Part shown: one piece after another, positions 61,398 to 64,000 of the stretch
How the letters are laid out: each line of letters begins with the position of its first letter
Position numbering within the stretch: position 1 is the first letter of the stretch
Assembly (NCBI RefSeq): GCF_000247695.1
Contig: NW_004624779.1
Location: 1,547,821 to 1,611,820, forward strand
Reading direction: 5' to 3'
Length of the DNA stretch: 64,000 nucleotides
Origin: Heterocephalus glaber
Lineage: Eukaryota; Chordata; Mammalia; Rodentia; Bathyergidae
The notes under the pieces: model-generated
What the model was told of the DNA's origin: nothing
What the model saw: the letters and a program-made list of their open reading frames with translations, nothing else
The model's database searches: none
Program-made: the position numbers and the translations under genes

Positions 61398-62460
61398 CTG
61401 TCGTATTAGAAGTCTGATGGAGCCAATAAAAATCAATTAGATTCAATATTTGTATACCCTGTACAATCTAAGCACCTGTTAGAACTGGCATCTAGTAGAT
61501 GCTCAACAGATTTATTTAAAGTGTCAACAGAGGAAACAAAGGAAGAGCAAATGAAGGGAAGGAAGAGAGGGAGAGCAGAAGAAAGGAATTTTATGTTAAC
61601 TGGCTAATTATTATTCATTCCTTCATTTACTCAGGAAGTTTACTTAATTGCATTTGCTGAGTATCTCCTCTAAATGCTGGAGACAGAAACAAATCTCCCC
61701 AATACAGGCCACCTAAGGATACCTGGCCTCTTAACCTTAAGTTTTTGATCAAGTAACTTTTAGTGTTACAAATAACATTGTTCTCTTATTTTTTTCACAT
61801 ACTACTCCTTCAAGGAATAATTTCAATAGCATCCATATTTATAAAGCATATCTGAAGTGAATAAAGTTAATGTATTCTATAGTCAATACTGTGGCATGTC
61901 TATAAGTTTATTTACTCTCTCAAATATTAACTATATCTTTGTGGTATTTACAATATATATGTGCACGTGCATATGGACATTAGTTTTATAGCAGTTATAT
62001 TCTAGCTCAACACTTTATAGTAGCTAATATCCTTTAACGCAAAGGAGGAAAATCCATAAATTATATTCATATTCTCATTTTATTTCACTTGCTTTTTAAA
62101 ATAAGATATTAATTTTGATCACATTCCTATTTCATTAAATGTAGGAATGTATTTTTATTAAATTTCTTATTTTAACATTTCAACCTGAGAGGACAAGCCT
62201 ATTTTAACATTTCAAGTACTCATAATCAAGAAATAAAAATCTTATTAGCCAAAAGAATGAAATCATAAACAAAAGTGTGAAATTATTCTTGTTCTAAATA
62301 TCATTAGCTTTCAGATTTTGCAATTATATTCCATATAAAAAACTGGGAGTTTTCCAGAATAATTGCTAAGTAGCTACCATATATTTTAGAACTATGTGAG
62401 CATACCTGAAGATAAGATATATAGGAAAAGATACATCTGTAAGGAATGATATACCTTCTT
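61398..62460. other. Unclassified AT-rich DNA
   Basis: A G/A-rich patch lies at about 61530-61590. Nothing else recognised. Confidence 0.45.
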
Positions 62461-62671
62461 AACCTACCTCCCTCATGGGGGGGATGGGAAAAGAAGGAAA
62501 AAATGGAAACAAAGCTTTTGTAAACAGTGAGAGGTGGAGGGCATGAAGGGAGGGAAGGGGATGGGAAAAACTAAACCAAGATATATCATGTACAGGTACA
62601 AATTCCCTTTGATGAATGTGATCATAATGCGCACCTAAAATGTACCAATAAACTTAATAACCTATCTCCCT
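62461..62671 (+). mobile_element. Severely 5'-truncated L1 3' end with TSD
   Basis: Body about 62474-62658: polypurine block, aaccaagatatatcatgtac, caaattccctttgatgaatg, and taccaataaacttaat. TSD aacctacctccct (62461-62473) and aacctatctccct (62659-62671). Same L1 type as the 27724 copy and the 3' ends at 3910 and 31227. Confidence 0.9.
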
Positions 62672-64000
62672 AATGTTTGAACAAAATTTTTCAATAATAT
62701 CCTCTGAAGTATTCCTTAATTTTATTTTTGAAAGTGATGCTAAAATTTCTGTATTGTTTTATGTTTAAAAACATTATATTAACCATTGTTATCCTCTTAT
62801 TATTTTGTTATAAAATTTAGTTTTATTTTTATAGAAGTGTTTTTATATTTTCTTTTTAATATCTACTTGTATTACATTAAATTTTTTAAAATTTTTAAAT
62901 AAAAGCTTTAAAAAAACAAACACTATTGTCTTCGAGTGGAGATTTTAAAAGTGACAAATTTGAAGACTAGATGCGGTGCTTTGTTACAGATGAAATATTC
63001 TTTCAATTTCCCCTATTTCTTCATAAGTCACATCATCCTTTACAAATAAATAAAACATGTTCAAGGCATTAAATTTCATATTCATAGGAAAAGAGCCAAA
63101 GGGAAATAGACTCTTGCATTATCCCAGCCTGTTCCCCTTTATTCATGAGCATTATTAAACCCCCAAAAAGAAGAACAGTTATTATCTGTGCTGTGACAAG
63201 CCTGGTTCTCCTCTCTGAAAACTGCACTACTTATTTATGAACAGCAGTTGCAAGGATAGCACCTGTTTCTTTCACCTGATAAAATGCTGCATGGCTGACT
63301 GCCTTAAAAAATAACAATCCAGCTCTTAATTAAGGGCCCAAAACAACAGATTTTTTTGTTTAGCTATTTGTTGTGAAGGACATCTCACTGAAATTCCTTT
63401 AAGAAAGAAAAAAAATGCACACTTGTCCCCCAAGCTGACTCGAGCCTAATCAGTACATAACCAGGTGGCAGAGTCCAGAGCAAAACGTGAATTGTACACA
63501 GGATAACTTATAAATCTTGCAGTACCAGGTGCCAGCATGACTTACTCTATCCCCTGGGTGTTGTCAAACTTCCAGCCTTCATCTAGCAGCACTTTGCAGT
63601 CTACTCAGTCCACAGACCCAATGATCATTCCCATTGACCCTATTCAAGGAATGCTCCAAAAACATGTTTACACTAGGACCTTAAGATCCATGAGAGACAG
63701 GGTCATACTTCTTCCCAGTCCAACATTTTTCAAAACCCAGCATACCACTTCAAAAAAGATTAACAGTGGTCCAGAGGAAGGGGCTTCCCAGCCACCATTC
63801 CTCCTACTGCTCCCAGCCCAGAGGAAAGAGCTTTTGGGCCTCCTTCTGTCCTGCCACACGCAGCCCAGAGGAAGGTGCTTCTGGGCCACCATCCATACAG
63901 CCACTCCCTGCACCTGCCCACTTCTCCCAGCTCAGAGGAGGTGAGCCACACCAGAACCAACAGCACTGCCCCGCCCCCCCCCCAGTAGAAATGAGAAAAC
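62672..64000. other. Unclassified DNA, possible conserved non-coding region
   Basis: Positions 62930-63410 have few repeat features and several motif-like runs (see findings). A GC-rich stretch with a repeated 'cccagaggaa(a/g)g' phrase occurs at 63771-63940. The frame at 63537-63944 is open but unrecognised. Confidence 0.35.

Noticed and set aside
63537..63944. 135-codon open frame at the window end
   Set aside because: No domain, no splice or promoter context; the repeated 'cccagaggaa' phrase suggests local duplication rather than coding.

Overview
This window looks like gene-poor mammalian nuclear DNA from a rodent. It is AT-rich and non-coding, and almost everything recognisable is a transposable element. 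The rodent call rests on about 17 copies of the tRNA-derived ID SINE: an A box like gctcagtggt, a B box like gttcgatcc, an end in ggtacc and an A-rich tail, many with clean target-site duplications (TSDs). Three more SINEs are B1-like or B1-ID composites. I see no typical mouse/rat B1 or B2, so a non-muroid rodent (squirrel-related or beaver/kangaroo-rat side) is more likely. The exact lineage is inference.

I found no intact host gene. The clearest gene-derived feature is a processed, disabled copy of the ciliary gene CFAP45 (CCDC19) at about 10047-11485, with stops, frameshifts and a missing block of roughly 100 codons. A second, unidentified degraded coding-like stretch at about 43556-44100 contains a 42-bp tandem repeat.

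Layout: 1-3.9 kb, mostly unclassified DNA plus one LTR; 3.9-5.35 kb, an L1 with a 5' inversion and an ID inside it; 6.4-13.3 kb, ID and B1-ID SINEs, old repeat fragments, the CFAP45 retrocopy and microsatellites; 13.6-15.5 kb, three LTRs; 16.7-20.6 kb, a long antisense L1; 21-29 kb, scattered DNA transposons, SINEs, one MaLR LTR and a tiny L1 tail; 29.7-31.3 kb, a second inverted L1 inserted into a B1-ID SINE; 31-50 kb, mostly unclassified DNA with SINEs, Tigger and hAT elements, a MITE, L2, MIR and several LTRs, one LTR having split an L2; 50.5-58.1 kb, an old, near-full-length sense L1; 58-64 kb, an old L1 fragment with three IDs, an LTR, another short L1 tail and a terminal stretch that may be conserved non-coding DNA.

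The genes do not work together here. The value of the window is its insertion history, readable from nesting and TSDs. I did not find a new biological system. Family names come from recognition of sequence pattern, not from a database search.
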